Source: Clostridiales bacterium
Lineage (GTDB): Bacteria; Bacillota; Clostridia; Oscillospirales; CAG-272
Direction of reading: 5' to 3'
NCBI GenBank assembly: GCA_003523225.1
Contig: DPGK01000014.1
Location: 1 to 25,209 of the forward strand
DNA length: 25,209 nt
Made by a program: the position numbers and the translations under genes. Each line of letters starts with the position of its first letter. Position 1 is the first letter of the stretch. The notes beneath the pieces are model-generated. The model was not told the DNA's origin. It saw nothing but the letters and a program-made list of their open reading frames with translations, and did no database searches. Shown here in pieces: positions 1 to 7,358 of the stretch.

Positions 1-1535
1 ACCTCAAATTCAACGTTTTCAACGTCTGACCAGTAAAGCATTACAATGTCGACGCCGAGGTTGGTCTGTTCGGGGAGTGCGTCCTTCAGGAATCCGTTGG
101 CATCATAATTTCCGGTGTCTTCGCTTGTGGTTGCAACGGGAATTTCCGCAGTGGTGCTTTCTTTCTCATCCGGCTTATCCTGCGCACAGGCTGAGGTCAT
201 GCACAGAAGCAGCGCGAGCATAAGTCCTATCTCAAACACCGTGCTGCTTCTGAGGATATCAAACATCGCCGCATCGTCAGCGCCGTTTGAATATCTTGTT
301 TTGAGTGCGACTTCAAACACCTCGGGGGTGACGGTGCGGTAGCCCTCCTGAGCGAGCGCCTCTATCACCGCGCTTGCATTGTCGGTGTCGGCAACATTCT
401 TGGTTATTCCGTACATCGTGTATGTATTTGCCATCAGAGTGTGATAGCTTTCCTGATCCTCATCGTACATCGGCGCGGGAAGCACTCCGTAGGTAACATC
501 CGAGTCGGCAAGATTGTTGATGGTAAGGCGCACAGACGCCATGTAAAATGCGGCGCGACCCTCAACGAATATCTTTGCGGAGGCGTCAAAGCTCGATGCA
601 TAGAACCAGTCATACCCGGTAAACAGGCAGTTGTTCACCTTCTCAAGCAGACCCTGAGTCTTTTCGGAAACGTAGGTGTCGGAAAGAGCGATCTCCCCCT
701 CCGCGCCCTTTTCGATGAACCGTATTCCCATACCGATGAAAAGCGGATTTATCATGCCGGAGTAGGTGGCATAACCGTAAACATCCTCCGCGTCCTTGCC
801 GTTTGAGTTAAGGTCACGGTAAATGCCCGACGTCTCGCTTATCATGCGTTCAAAGGTCCATTTGCCGTCGCGCACCGCTCCATAAAGGTCGGACTTCACC
901 ATTTCCTTGTTGAAAAACATACCCTCCATACCGAGCAGGGTATTGTTTGAAATGTCGCCCGAGGCAAAATAGAGCTTGCCCTTGATAGTGGAATTTTCAA
1001 TAAGATCCTGCGGCCACCACGGGTTTGAAAACTCAAGGTATCTTGTGTCAAGCAGATCCTGCATATAACCCGACGCGGTAAGCGCGCCCATTACCATGCT
1101 GTGAGCGGCGATTATCTCCGTCTCGTTGGTCTGAAGTCCCGATTCGACCCGTTTTTTGAAGTTTTCGAGCTTGCTCTTGTTGCCCGGCTCGCCGAACCAG
1201 TTGATCTTTACGTTCAGCAGCTCCTGTACATAGCTGTCCTTTTTGCGGATAGCTCCGGTCACACGGTCGGTCTCCTCGACCTCAAATTCAGGGTTGTTGA
1301 CGTCGCTCCAGTACAGAATGGATACCTCCGCCTTGCCGAGGTCAAGATCCACCGGCAGAGAGCCAAAGCCCGTAGTCTCATCTCCGGCGGCACTCGTCGT
1401 GGCGACTTCAGCTCCGGTGGTAGTCTCCACGTTTCCGTTCTCTCGGCAGGAGACAAACAGCGGTATCAGCATAAAGCAGATAAGCGAAATGCAGATCAGC
1501 CGCAGTATTTTTGACGCGGTTTTTGATGCTTTCAT
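1..1535 (-). CDS. ABC-type extracellular solute-binding lipoprotein fused in frame to the start of a second paralogue (3' end outside window)
   Basis: The frame opens with ATG at 1535-1533, after a GGAAAGGAAA ribosome site, and stays open to the left edge (511 codons). Residues 1-30 form a lipoprotein signal ending in LFVSC, followed by a Thr/Ser/Glu-rich linker. The body, from residue 73 (ILYWSDV), resembles clostridial sugar-type solute-binding proteins that deliver a ligand to an ABC importer at the outer face of the membrane. Near residue 437 the sequence passes without a stop into LMLALLLCMTSACAQ, a second lipoprotein signal. A second acidic/Thr-rich linker follows, then a second MLYWSDV at residues 499-505, 426 residues after the first. 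Copy 1 therefore seems to lack its last few dozen residues, and copy 2 lacks its own charged start. The reading frame was checked line by line through the junction. The FAD oxidoreductase lies 51 nt upstream on the same strand, so the two are probably cotranscribed. The ligand is unknown. Confidence 0.8.
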   Translation of the reverse strand, partial: MKASKTASKILRLICISLICFMLIPLFVSCRENGNVETTTGAEVATTSAAGDETTGFGSLPVDLDLGKAEVSILYWSDVNNPEFEVEETDRVTGAIRKKDSYVQELLNVKINWFGEPGNKSKLENFKKRVESGLQTNETEIIAAHSMVMGALTASGYMQDLLDTRYLEFSNPWWPQDLIENSTIKGKLYFASGDISNNTLLGMEGMFFNKEMVKSDLYGAVRDGKWTFERMISETSGIYRDLNSNGKDAEDVYGYATYSGMINPLFIGMGIRFIEKGAEGEIALSDTYVSEKTQGLLEKVNNCLFTGYDWFYASSFDASAKIFVEGRAAFYMASVRLTINNLADSDVTYGVLPAPMYDEDQESYHTLMANTYTMYGITKNVADTDNASAVIEALAQEGYRTVTPEVFEVALKTRYSNGADDAAMFDILRSSTVFEIGLMLALLLCMTSACAQDKPDEKESTTAEIPVATTSEDTGNYDANGFLKDALPEQTNLGVDIVMLYWSDVENVEFE

Positions 1536-1586
1536 GATATGTTTCCTTTCCGGATCATTTTTATATGTACGGTTTCCCGTAAAGCT

Positions 1587-2882
1587 TCAGAGAAGTATAG
1601 CTCCGTGGTCGGCAAGGCGGCGGCGGAGCGCGTCGGCGTCCACATCCGCAGGCAGGACCTTCCCCTCCACGGCAAGAGCTGCGGCACAGCCTGCCGCCTG
1701 ACCTATCGCCATGCAGCCCGGCATTATGCGGAAGCTGCCGGCAGCCTGCGACTCGGCGCATATGGTGCGCCCGGCAACGATAAGGTTTTCGCATCCCAGC
1801 GGCAAAAGACTGCGGTACGGGATGGTATATACCGGCGCCACCTCGTCATGGAAGCCGCCAGCTATGTTTCCGTCACGGCTGTGAACATCCATTCCGTAGC
1901 CCATGCAGGCAATTCCGTCCGGGAACACCGTTCCCTCTCCAAGGTCGCGCACGGTAAGCATATATCTGCCCTTTATGTGACGGCTCTCGCGTATTCCGAG
2001 CACGGGAGCGACCTGCGTCATACGGCAATTTTCAAAGCCGGGCGTGCGGTGCAGTACCTCATACGACTCAAGCACCTGCTCGCGCCCGCGCATATGGGCG
2101 GCTGTCATGCTGTCGGCGTCGTTTGCGTTCACTCCGTACACCCGCTCATGATTGACTTTGTAGCAGCCCTCCTGTGGCATACGGTAAGCCTTTACCGGCT
2201 TCTGCGGACGCGCGGTGAACCTTTCGTCCTCCGCTCCGTCTACCTCAAAAAACAGGGTAGCGGGCTGAGGAGCCATACCTCCCTCGTCCCCGAACCATAT
2301 CGGCACTCCGGACACGGCGGCAACGTCGGCGTTTCCGGTCGCGTCTATGTAGACCGAGGCTTTTGCGGCGATAAGTCCCTGCGGAGCATCAAGAATGACC
2401 GACGCTATGCGCCCATCGCCCTCGCCGCTCTTTTCGGTAAGGCTGTCGGCAAAGCGGGTGTAAAGCAGGACGTGGACTCCCGCTTCTTTTACCATGCGGT
2501 CAAGGGTGAGCTGAAGCGAAAATGAATCAAAGGGCGTAACGTGACGGTGATATTTTTTAAGGAATGAGGTGTAAACGCTCGGAGAATCGGTCTTATCCGG
2601 CGTAATAGCGCCGCCCTCGCGCGCCATACGGTCAACTACCTCCTTGAAAAGCCCGCCGACAACAGGGTAATTACCGTCGCGGTCATAGCAGGTCATAAAC
2701 GGACCGACCAGCGCCGAGGTAGCCATACCACCGAGCATTCCGGTAGCCTCGCAAAGCAGGACGCTCCTGCCGCAGCGCGCGGCTTCAACAGCGGCGCACA
2801 CACCGGCGGGACCTCCGCCAAGCACGCATACGTCGCATTCCCCGTAGAGAGGTACATTTTTACGATATTCAATAAATGCCAT
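1587..2882 (-). CDS. FAD-dependent oxidoreductase
   Basis: This is a flavoprotein of the FAD_oxidored type (PF12831-like). The dinucleotide-binding motif GGGPAG is at residues 22-27, after a hydrophobic strand (CDVCVL), and an acidic residue ends the second strand (LLCEA). The C-terminal third has the usual NLIVAGRTICAE and MPGCMAIGQAAG blocks that close the FAD site. I chose the start at 2882 (431 aa) because it has AAAAAAGG eight bases upstream and family similarity begins there. An in-frame ATG at 2987 would add 35 residues, but it has no ribosome site and the added stretch is AT-richer. The substrate cannot be read from sequence. Position between an AraC regulator and a solute-binding protein suggests oxidation of a sugar or related imported compound, which is inference. 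Confidence 0.82.
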   Translation of the reverse strand: MAFIEYRKNVPLYGECDVCVLGGGPAGVCAAVEAARCGRSVLLCEATGMLGGMATSALVGPFMTCYDRDGNYPVVGGLFKEVVDRMAREGGAITPDKTDSPSVYTSFLKKYHRHVTPFDSFSLQLTLDRMVKEAGVHVLLYTRFADSLTEKSGEGDGRIASVILDAPQGLIAAKASVYIDATGNADVAAVSGVPIWFGDEGGMAPQPATLFFEVDGAEDERFTARPQKPVKAYRMPQEGCYKVNHERVYGVNANDADSMTAAHMRGREQVLESYEVLHRTPGFENCRMTQVAPVLGIRESRHIKGRYMLTVRDLGEGTVFPDGIACMGYGMDVHSRDGNIAGGFHDEVAPVYTIPYRSLLPLGCENLIVAGRTICAESQAAGSFRIMPGCMAIGQAAGCAAALAVEGKVLPADVDADALRRRLADHGAILL

Positions 2883-3100
2883 TTCCGATACCTTTTTTGC
2901 TATGTACTTCAAGTCATCACCGCGCAGACGGAAAACCGTATTTCGGCTTTTATCCGTCAAAACTATCTCACGGTGTGGCTTTATCATTATTATAAATGAT
3001 ACCGCCCCGCAATAATATAAATAAAACTACCGAAAATGTAACTTTTACGACCAATAGGCGCGTACATATTCCAACAGCGCGCTGGTGCAAAGCGAAAAAG

Positions 3101-3142
3101 TGAAAAAAACAGAAAGAGCCGCCGGACAAAATCCGGAGGCTC
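3101..3142 (-). terminator. Rho-independent terminator of the AraC-type regulator gene
   Basis: Read on the minus strand, GAGCC-T-CCGGA pairs with TCCGG-C-GGCTC around a TTTTG loop, with one internal mismatch. A T-rich run (TTTCTGTTTTTTTC) follows. It begins about 30 nt after the stop codon of the regulator, so it separates that gene from the oxidoreductase downstream. Confidence 0.75.
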
Positions 3143-3172
3143 GCTTTGTATTCGTAAAACCGCGGCTGCTGT

Positions 3173-4057
3173 TTATTCGCTCAGAGTCTCACCGTTTACA
3201 CTGCGTCGGTACTGAGCGGGAGTAACTCCCACAGCCTTTGTAAACACGCGGATGAAATATGAGGTGCTGTTGAAGCCGCAGGCAAACGCCGCCTCGGTAA
3301 CGCCACTTCCGTTGCCGAGCATCACTCGGCTTTTGCTTATACGCACACTGCGGATATAGTCATGCACTGTAAAGCCCGTGAATTTTCTGAAAACACGGGT
3401 AAGGTAATCCTTGTTTATATAAAAGTGATCGGCAATTTCCGAAATGCCGCTTATCGTGCGGTAGTTGTCCCGCACATAGCGTATCACCTTGTGTATTATC
3501 TCGGGGGAATGCTCGTAACCGCTGTCGGAATCGTGACCGCGAGAGGGAAGTTTTGCCGCATCGCCCACGAAAAGCAAAAGGTCGGTCAGCCTGCAAAGAG
3601 ACTCAAGCGGGCTTGCTTCGTGTCCGCGCGATATCACCCGCCTAATTGAATCAAGGATGGCTATCAGCTCCCCCTCCCGCTGCATATCGAGGTGAATGAC
3701 GTTTTCCCCCTCAAGGCGGGGATCGGAAAAGACTCCCATTGCCTCCTCCTCTCCTCCGGCAACCCACGAAAAGGCGTCGGCGGGTATCCAGAAGGCATAC
3801 CTTTCGTAAACAGACTGCTCGGCGGCAAGAGCGTAGTGCAGCTCTCCGGGGCGGCAGAAAAACACGTCCCCTCGCGCCAGATGGTAGGAGCGTCCACCCG
3901 CAATGTGCAGCATCGAACCGGACAGCATCACGCACACCTCCCAGACCGGGTGGTCGTGCATATGGTCATAATACGTTTCGGGGGAAACGTTCTCGCTCGC
4001 ATACCTGAGCTTTACGGTCCGCTCTCCCGAAAGAGGGACGCTTATCTGATACCGCAT
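3173..4057 (-). CDS. AraC-family transcriptional regulator with N-terminal cupin domain
   Basis: The protein is a one-component regulator of 294 residues, normal for the family. The N-terminal half is a cupin-like ligand-binding fold, with HDHPVWEVCVMLSG and the RGDVFFCRPGELH strand pair. The C-terminal hundred residues hold the two helix-turn-helix units: the first includes SEIADHFYINKDYLTRVFRK, the second EAAFACGFNSTSYFIRVFTK and GVTPAQYRR. I chose ATG 4057 because a consensus promoter predicts transcription starting near 4087, and AAGGCGGGG lies six bases before 4057. The upstream in-frame ATGs at 4087 and 4078 would have almost no leader. It probably controls the oxidoreductase and binding-protein genes downstream in response to their substrate. 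The effector is unknown. Confidence 0.88.
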   Translation of the reverse strand: MRYQISVPLSGERTVKLRYASENVSPETYYDHMHDHPVWEVCVMLSGSMLHIAGGRSYHLARGDVFFCRPGELHYALAAEQSVYERYAFWIPADAFSWVAGGEEEAMGVFSDPRLEGENVIHLDMQREGELIAILDSIRRVISRGHEASPLESLCRLTDLLLFVGDAAKLPSRGHDSDSGYEHSPEIIHKVIRYVRDNYRTISGISEIADHFYINKDYLTRVFRKFTGFTVHDYIRSVRISKSRVMLGNGSGVTEAAFACGFNSTSYFIRVFTKAVGVTPAQYRRSVNGETLSE

Positions 4058-4093
4058 GATACACCCCGCCTTTTTCATGATTTTCATACATTA

Positions 4094-4122
4094 ATGATAC
4101 CATTTCCGCGCTGAAATGTCAA
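4094..4122 (-). promoter_or_regulatory. Sigma-A promoter of the AraC-type regulator
   Basis: On the minus strand there is a perfect -35 (TTGACA, 4122-4117), a 17-nt spacer, and a -10 of TATCAT (4099-4094). Transcription should begin near 4087, which fixes the regulator's start codon at 4057 rather than 4087. Confidence 0.7.
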
Positions 4123-4124
4123 GC

Positions 4125-4140
4125 GTCCGCAAAAGCGGAC
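4125..4140. other. Small perfect hairpin just upstream of the regulator promoter (possible operator)
   Basis: GTCCGC-AAAA-GCGGAC forms a 6-bp perfect inverted repeat with a 4-nt loop, starting two bases upstream of the -35 box of the AraC-type gene. It could be a regulator binding site or a short hairpin. There is no poly-T directly after it on either strand, so I do not call it a terminator. Confidence 0.3.
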
Positions 4141-4150
4141 GGCAAAGGAA

Positions 4151-4170
4151 TTTTTTCGGTTTATTTTACG
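4151..4170 (+). repeat. Left copy of a 20-nt direct repeat flanking the AT-rich island
   Basis: TTTTTTCGGTTTATTTTACG here matches 7359-7378 at 19 of 20 positions, in the same orientation. Each copy lies upstream of a promoter whose -35 sits in CTTGAAAAACA, though the distance differs (48 nt here, about 6 nt at the right copy). It may be a duplicated boundary of the inserted island or a shared upstream promoter element. Confidence 0.45.
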
Positions 4171-4218
4171 GAATATTTTATTTGTTTCATGTTTTTTCAA
4201 AAAATAATATATACCCCC

Positions 4219-4247
4219 TTGAAAAACAAGTAAAAATATGATATACT
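4219..4247 (+). promoter_or_regulatory. Strong sigma-A promoter of the protease island
   Basis: -35 TTGAAA (4219-4224), a 17-nt spacer and -10 TATACT (4242-4247) are near consensus. Transcription is expected near 4254, leaving a leader of about 370 nt before the first protease gene. Confidence 0.7.
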
Positions 4248-4253
4248 GTAATC

Positions 4254-4470
4254 ACAATATAGTAGCCGTAAGAAAACGAACAAAACCCGACAACACCGCG
4301 AAAAAGGATTTAAATGTTGCCGAGTTGTTCTCGTAAGGATGCGAGGAGCCCGTGCGGGAATATTTGGCTTAACAAAAGAAACTTTAAGCGCATAAAGATG
4401 TCGGAAATTTTGTACCCGTTGGTCTCTATGCGCTATTTTATTGAATAATTCATTTAGGAGGGATTGCCTT
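4254..4470 (+). ncRNA. Structured 5' leader RNA of unknown class
   Basis: The region between the promoter and the small ORF has several pairings found by eye. TGTTGCC (4315-4321) pairs with GGC-TT-AACA (4366-4374) and closes a junction. That junction holds TTCTCG (4328-4333) with CGAGGA (4342-4347), and the small CCCGTGCGGG element (4349-4358). A separate hairpin pairs AGCGCATA (4387-4394) with TATGCGCT (4427-4434), extended by three more pairs after one mismatch, and is followed by ATTTTATT. It could be a cis-regulatory leader with an attenuator. I do not recognise a riboswitch class. Some of its motifs faintly recall ribosomal-protein leaders, but no ribosomal protein gene follows. Confidence 0.4.
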
Positions 4471-4572
4471 ATGATGAAAAGATGCAATCTAAACGTTCAC
4501 CAATTCGCCAACCGCAGATACCCTATGCTCTTTCGTATAATTATAAGTGACAATTCGTCGCTTGAAAAGTAA
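4471..4572 (+). CDS. Small ORF of 33 codons, unknown function (possible leader peptide or truncated gene start)
   Basis: ATG 4471 follows a strong AGGAGG nine bases upstream, and the frame ends at TAA 4570-4572. The product begins MMKRCNLNVHQ and is basic, with no signal peptide or recognised domain. It sits between the structured leader and the first protease gene, 52 nt before that gene's ATG. It may be a translated leader peptide. It may also be the first codons of an older gene interrupted when the AT-rich island arrived. Only the ribosome site supports translation. Confidence 0.3.
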   Translation: MMKRCNLNVHQFANRRYPMLFRIIISDNSSLEK

Positions 4573-4624
4573 ATTTCTTTGGATCTTTTTTGTTCAACAT
4601 GGATAACATATTAGGAGGTACATT

Positions 4625-5569
4625 ATGAAATACAAAGTAATATCATTTGTTCTTTTGGCATGCATTTCTTTTTCAACATTTTCAATCAAGTCCTCAGCAA
4701 ACGAAATACCAAACGAAAATTCTGTGGTAAATTCATACAATTATCTTCAGTGTGATTATGACACAAGAGAAATAACTGAATACCACGCTCCTATGGATAA
4801 TCAAATAAATGAAACATGGGAACTTTTTGATGCTCAAGCAGTGTCAAATATGAGCGATATTGCCAATTCTTTTGTTGACGTAGCTCCAAACATATCACCA
4901 ATGACGATATTGGGTGAAGACAATAGGTTTTTGTCTCCTCCAACCGCGGCTCCTTATTCTGCTGTTGCATGTTTAGTTGCAACTTTTGACACTGGTGGTG
5001 ATGGTATTGCAGATTCAATAGCATACGGTACAGGTTTTTTGGTGAGCAAAAATGTTCTTGTAACTGCAGCTCATTGCCTTATCCCTAAAGATACAAGTTC
5101 CAGCACTTTAATTGATCTAAAGATATATTTTAATTTGCATGACGATACACTTAATGGATACTCATATGAACATCCACGTAGGTGGACATGGTCTGTCAAT
5201 TGGCATGATAATGCAAATGGATGGCAGTATGATTATTGTGTAATAGAGTTGCATAATGACATATCAAGACCATACTATTTTAATTGTATTAGTTCAAGTA
5301 ATGCGTCAACTCCCCAGAACATATATGCTTCTGGTTATCCTGGTGACAATAAACATTACCAAATGACCTCGTATGGGCAATTAACACAGACAACATATTA
5401 TTCATGTCAATACAACAATGATATTCTTCCTGGAATGAGTGGCGGGCCATTGTATAATGCCAACTGTATTGGTATAATTACCTATCAGGCAAGTGCATTT
5501 AACCAGGGGAATCTTTTCACACCATATCTTTATAATTTGATATGCTCAAAGATATCCGACAATCAATAG
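4625..5569 (+). CDS. Secreted trypsin/V8-like serine protease, catalytic triad intact
   Basis: This is a 314-residue chymotrypsin-fold (S1/glutamyl-endopeptidase-like) protease. Residues 1-25 are a Sec signal peptide (KYK then a hydrophobic core, ending SSANE). Residues 26-105 form a probable propeptide containing CDYDTREITEY and ETWELF, conserved in the paralogue at 6203. The triad is visible: His150 in VTAAHC, Asp203 in QYDYCVIEL, Ser272 in GMSGGPLYN. An acidic loop FDTGGDGIAD (121-130) could bind calcium. The start follows TTAGGAGG. The lipoprotein gene begins 18 nt after the stop, pointing to one transcript. Cleavage specificity cannot be told from sequence. AT-rich codon use marks it as probably acquired. 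Confidence 0.85.
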   Translation: MKYKVISFVLLACISFSTFSIKSSANEIPNENSVVNSYNYLQCDYDTREITEYHAPMDNQINETWELFDAQAVSNMSDIANSFVDVAPNISPMTILGEDNRFLSPPTAAPYSAVACLVATFDTGGDGIADSIAYGTGFLVSKNVLVTAAHCLIPKDTSSSTLIDLKIYFNLHDDTLNGYSYEHPRRWTWSVNWHDNANGWQYDYCVIELHNDISRPYYFNCISSSNASTPQNIYASGYPGDNKHYQMTSYGQLTQTTYYSCQYNNDILPGMSGGPLYNANCIGIITYQASAFNQGNLFTPYLYNLICSKISDNQ

Positions 5570-5587
5570 TGCAGGAGGATTATCTAT

Positions 5588-6187
5588 ATGAAAAAGGTAT
5601 TTCTTGCTTTTCAAATCATAGTTTTGATTATGGCATTGATAAGTTGCTCACCTACATCCAATAATAGCGATCTGTCGGCTTCATCAAATGACATTAATCA
5701 ATCGGAAACCCAAAATATCGATTGGTCAGAAGAAACGGCATCTCCTATTGCTATCGGTAACAGATTATGTGATACTATGGGTTTCCCAGACCAAAGTGTT
5801 CCGCCGAAATATGAATGGATAAATTTAAGTGGTACTAATGATATAGAAACCGAATATGATAATTTTGATATCACATTAGATTATGAATCATATAAATTTA
5901 ATTCAATTATCCGTATTCATATAAGCAACAAGAATGATAAACCATACAGCTTTTATCCGATACCATATATCGAAAAATACAATTCTAGTAGCAATACATG
6001 GGAAAGGCTAATATATGCACCAGATGAAGCCTATTATGGAGCTGGATGGCACACTGGTATTGATGATGTTACATTGTATTTTAACCCTTATTATTTGGCT
6101 CAGCCCATAGAATCAGGTGAGTATCGGTTTATTGTTTTTGCTGGGGAGAAAGAGTTTTATTCAAAAAGTTTTACAATTATAAAATAA
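5588..6187 (+). CDS. Secreted lipoprotein with probable Ig-like domain
   Basis: The 199-residue product opens with a lipoprotein signal (KK, hydrophobic core, LISC with lipidated Cys20) and a Ser/Asn-rich linker of about 30 residues. Residues 90-199 look like a beta-sandwich, with alternating strands such as SIIRIHISNKNDKPYSF and YRFIVFAGEKEFYS. This resembles bacterial Ig-like domains of small Firmicute lipoproteins, but I cannot name a family with certainty. It has its own ribosome site (GCAGGAGG). It lies between the active protease and its inactive paralogue, 18 nt and 15 nt from them. It may anchor, present or protect one of them at the cell surface, which is inference from position only. 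Confidence 0.7.
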   Translation: MKKVFLAFQIIVLIMALISCSPTSNNSDLSASSNDINQSETQNIDWSEETASPIAIGNRLCDTMGFPDQSVPPKYEWINLSGTNDIETEYDNFDITLDYESYKFNSIIRIHISNKNDKPYSFYPIPYIEKYNSSSNTWERLIYAPDEAYYGAGWHTGIDDVTLYFNPYYLAQPIESGEYRFIVFAGEKEFYSKSFTIIK

Positions 6188-6202
6188 AAGGGGAGAATAA
6201 AG

Positions 6203-7162
6203 ATGAAAAAGAACATTATCATTATATCTATACTACTAACATTATCAATGATTTTGATGATTACTCCGCTATCAGCATCGTCTAACACAGTACTTGAAAA
6301 TAATACAAATGAAAATGTTTCGCAGTTCCTTGAATGTGATTATGTGACACGAGAAGTGACTAATTACACCCCGCTGGTAACAAATAATGTTGAAACGACA
6401 TGGGAACTTTTTTCAGATAATGACATAGCACTAATGGAAGCTTCTTATAATACGCATGCAACAAACACGACTAATGATCCCATAATAATGCCACAAGATA
6501 TAATCGGAAATAATGATATGTTTGATGCCCCACCGATAAGTGCTCCGTATTCGTCTGTTGCATATTTAAGCGCTACGTTCGACTCAAACGGTGATGGTTC
6601 AGCAGATTATATTATGAGTACGACTGGATTTTTGGTAAGCAAAAATGTTTTGGTAACATCTGCTCAGGGGGTAGTTCCTAGAGATACTACTACAACAACG
6701 CTTGTCGAATTGCGGATTTATTTTGGACTTGATAGTGATACTTTATCCGGGACCTCATATATTCATCCGCGAAGATGGACATGGTCCACGGCATGGCATG
6801 ATTCTTCAAACAGCTGGAAGTATGATTACTGTGTTGTGGAATTATGGGATGATGTTATGCAACCTTATTATTTTAATTGCGTCGAATCTAGTAACACGTC
6901 ACCCCAACAAAATGTCTATATTTCAGGATATCCTTCTGATGAACAGTACCACCAAAAGGCATGTCATGGACAGATAATTTCTTCCAATTACTACAATTGT
7001 AATTTTAATAATGATATGCTAAGTGGTATGCATGGGGCTCCGATATATAATAGTAGTTGTATAGGTATAGCCACATATCGTTCTTCGACATTTAATATGG
7101 GCAATTTGTTTGCTGAACATATTTTTAATTTAATATGCTCAAAAATATCAGAAAATCAGTGA
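6203..7162 (+). CDS. Secreted trypsin-like pseudoprotease (His and Ser of the triad lost)
   Basis: This 319-residue protein is collinear with the protease at 4625: signal peptide, propeptide with CDYVTREVTNY and TTWELF, the same HPRRWTWS block, and the same NLICSKIS C-terminus. Two of the three catalytic residues are replaced. The histidine motif TAAHC is TSAQG (Gln155), and the serine motif GMSGGP is GMHGAP (His277). Asp208 (KYDYCVVEL) is kept. Codons read CAG and CAT without ambiguity. The frame is intact and has a good AGGGGAG site, so this is not simple decay. The acidic loop DSNGDGSAD (127-135) is a better calcium-loop match than in the active copy. Likely roles are binding, inhibition or regulation of the active partner, by analogy with other pseudoproteases. 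Confidence 0.8.
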   Translation: MKKNIIIISILLTLSMILMITPLSASSNTVLENNTNENVSQFLECDYVTREVTNYTPLVTNNVETTWELFSDNDIALMEASYNTHATNTTNDPIIMPQDIIGNNDMFDAPPISAPYSSVAYLSATFDSNGDGSADYIMSTTGFLVSKNVLVTSAQGVVPRDTTTTTLVELRIYFGLDSDTLSGTSYIHPRRWTWSTAWHDSSNSWKYDYCVVELWDDVMQPYYFNCVESSNTSPQQNVYISGYPSDEQYHQKACHGQIISSNYYNCNFNNDMLSGMHGAPIYNSSCIGIATYRSSTFNMGNLFAEHIFNLICSKISENQ

Positions 7163-7307
7163 TGATATCGAAAATACGTGATCAATTATTAGAAAATACT
7201 TACAGTGATATTAATTTTTAAAACAAACGAAATCTATTTACCACAGATAATCAAAATGGTATCCAATACTTAATTTTAGATTTCGTCAATAATTGATTTA
7301 ATTTACA

Positions 7308-7347
7308 AAAAGGCGCAGCGATCTTCGGATCAAAGCGCTTTTTTTAT
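7308..7347 (+). terminator. Rho-independent terminator ending the protease island transcript
   Basis: AAAGGCGC pairs with GCGCTTTT. An inner GATC-TTCG-GATC stem-tetraloop lies within it, and TTTTTTT follows. It is 145 nt after the pseudoprotease stop. The stretch 7163-7300 in between is AT-rich and shows no gene. Confidence 0.75.
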
Positions 7348-7358
7348 TAATTTTATAT

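Larger units (their letters stand above)
4500..7300. other. AT-rich genomic island with three secreted-protein genes
   Basis: Base composition and codon use change sharply here: A/T-ending codons dominate, against G/C-ending codons in genes on both sides. The island holds a protease, a lipoprotein and a pseudoprotease, and ends at a terminator. Near-identical 20-nt repeats lie outside both ends. No transposase, integrase or tRNA gene is visible, so the transfer mechanism is unknown. The boundaries given are approximate. Confidence 0.5.

Noticed and set aside
1539..2525. Plus-strand frame of 328 codons antisense to the FAD oxidoreductase
   Set aside because: Long antisense frames are common in GC-rich codons. 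It shows no recognisable motifs, while the minus strand encodes a clear flavoprotein.
2990..3060. Possible minus-strand promoter (TTACAT, 16 nt, TATATT) for the FAD oxidoreductase
   Set aside because: The -35 box is too far from consensus, and alternatives of similar quality exist nearby. An AraC-activated promoter with a weak -35 remains possible but cannot be placed.
4197..4487. Minus-strand frame of 96 codons across the leader region
   Set aside because: It runs antisense through the promoter and the structured leader, has no ribosome site, and has a phenylalanine/tyrosine-rich composition expected from AT-rich non-coding DNA.
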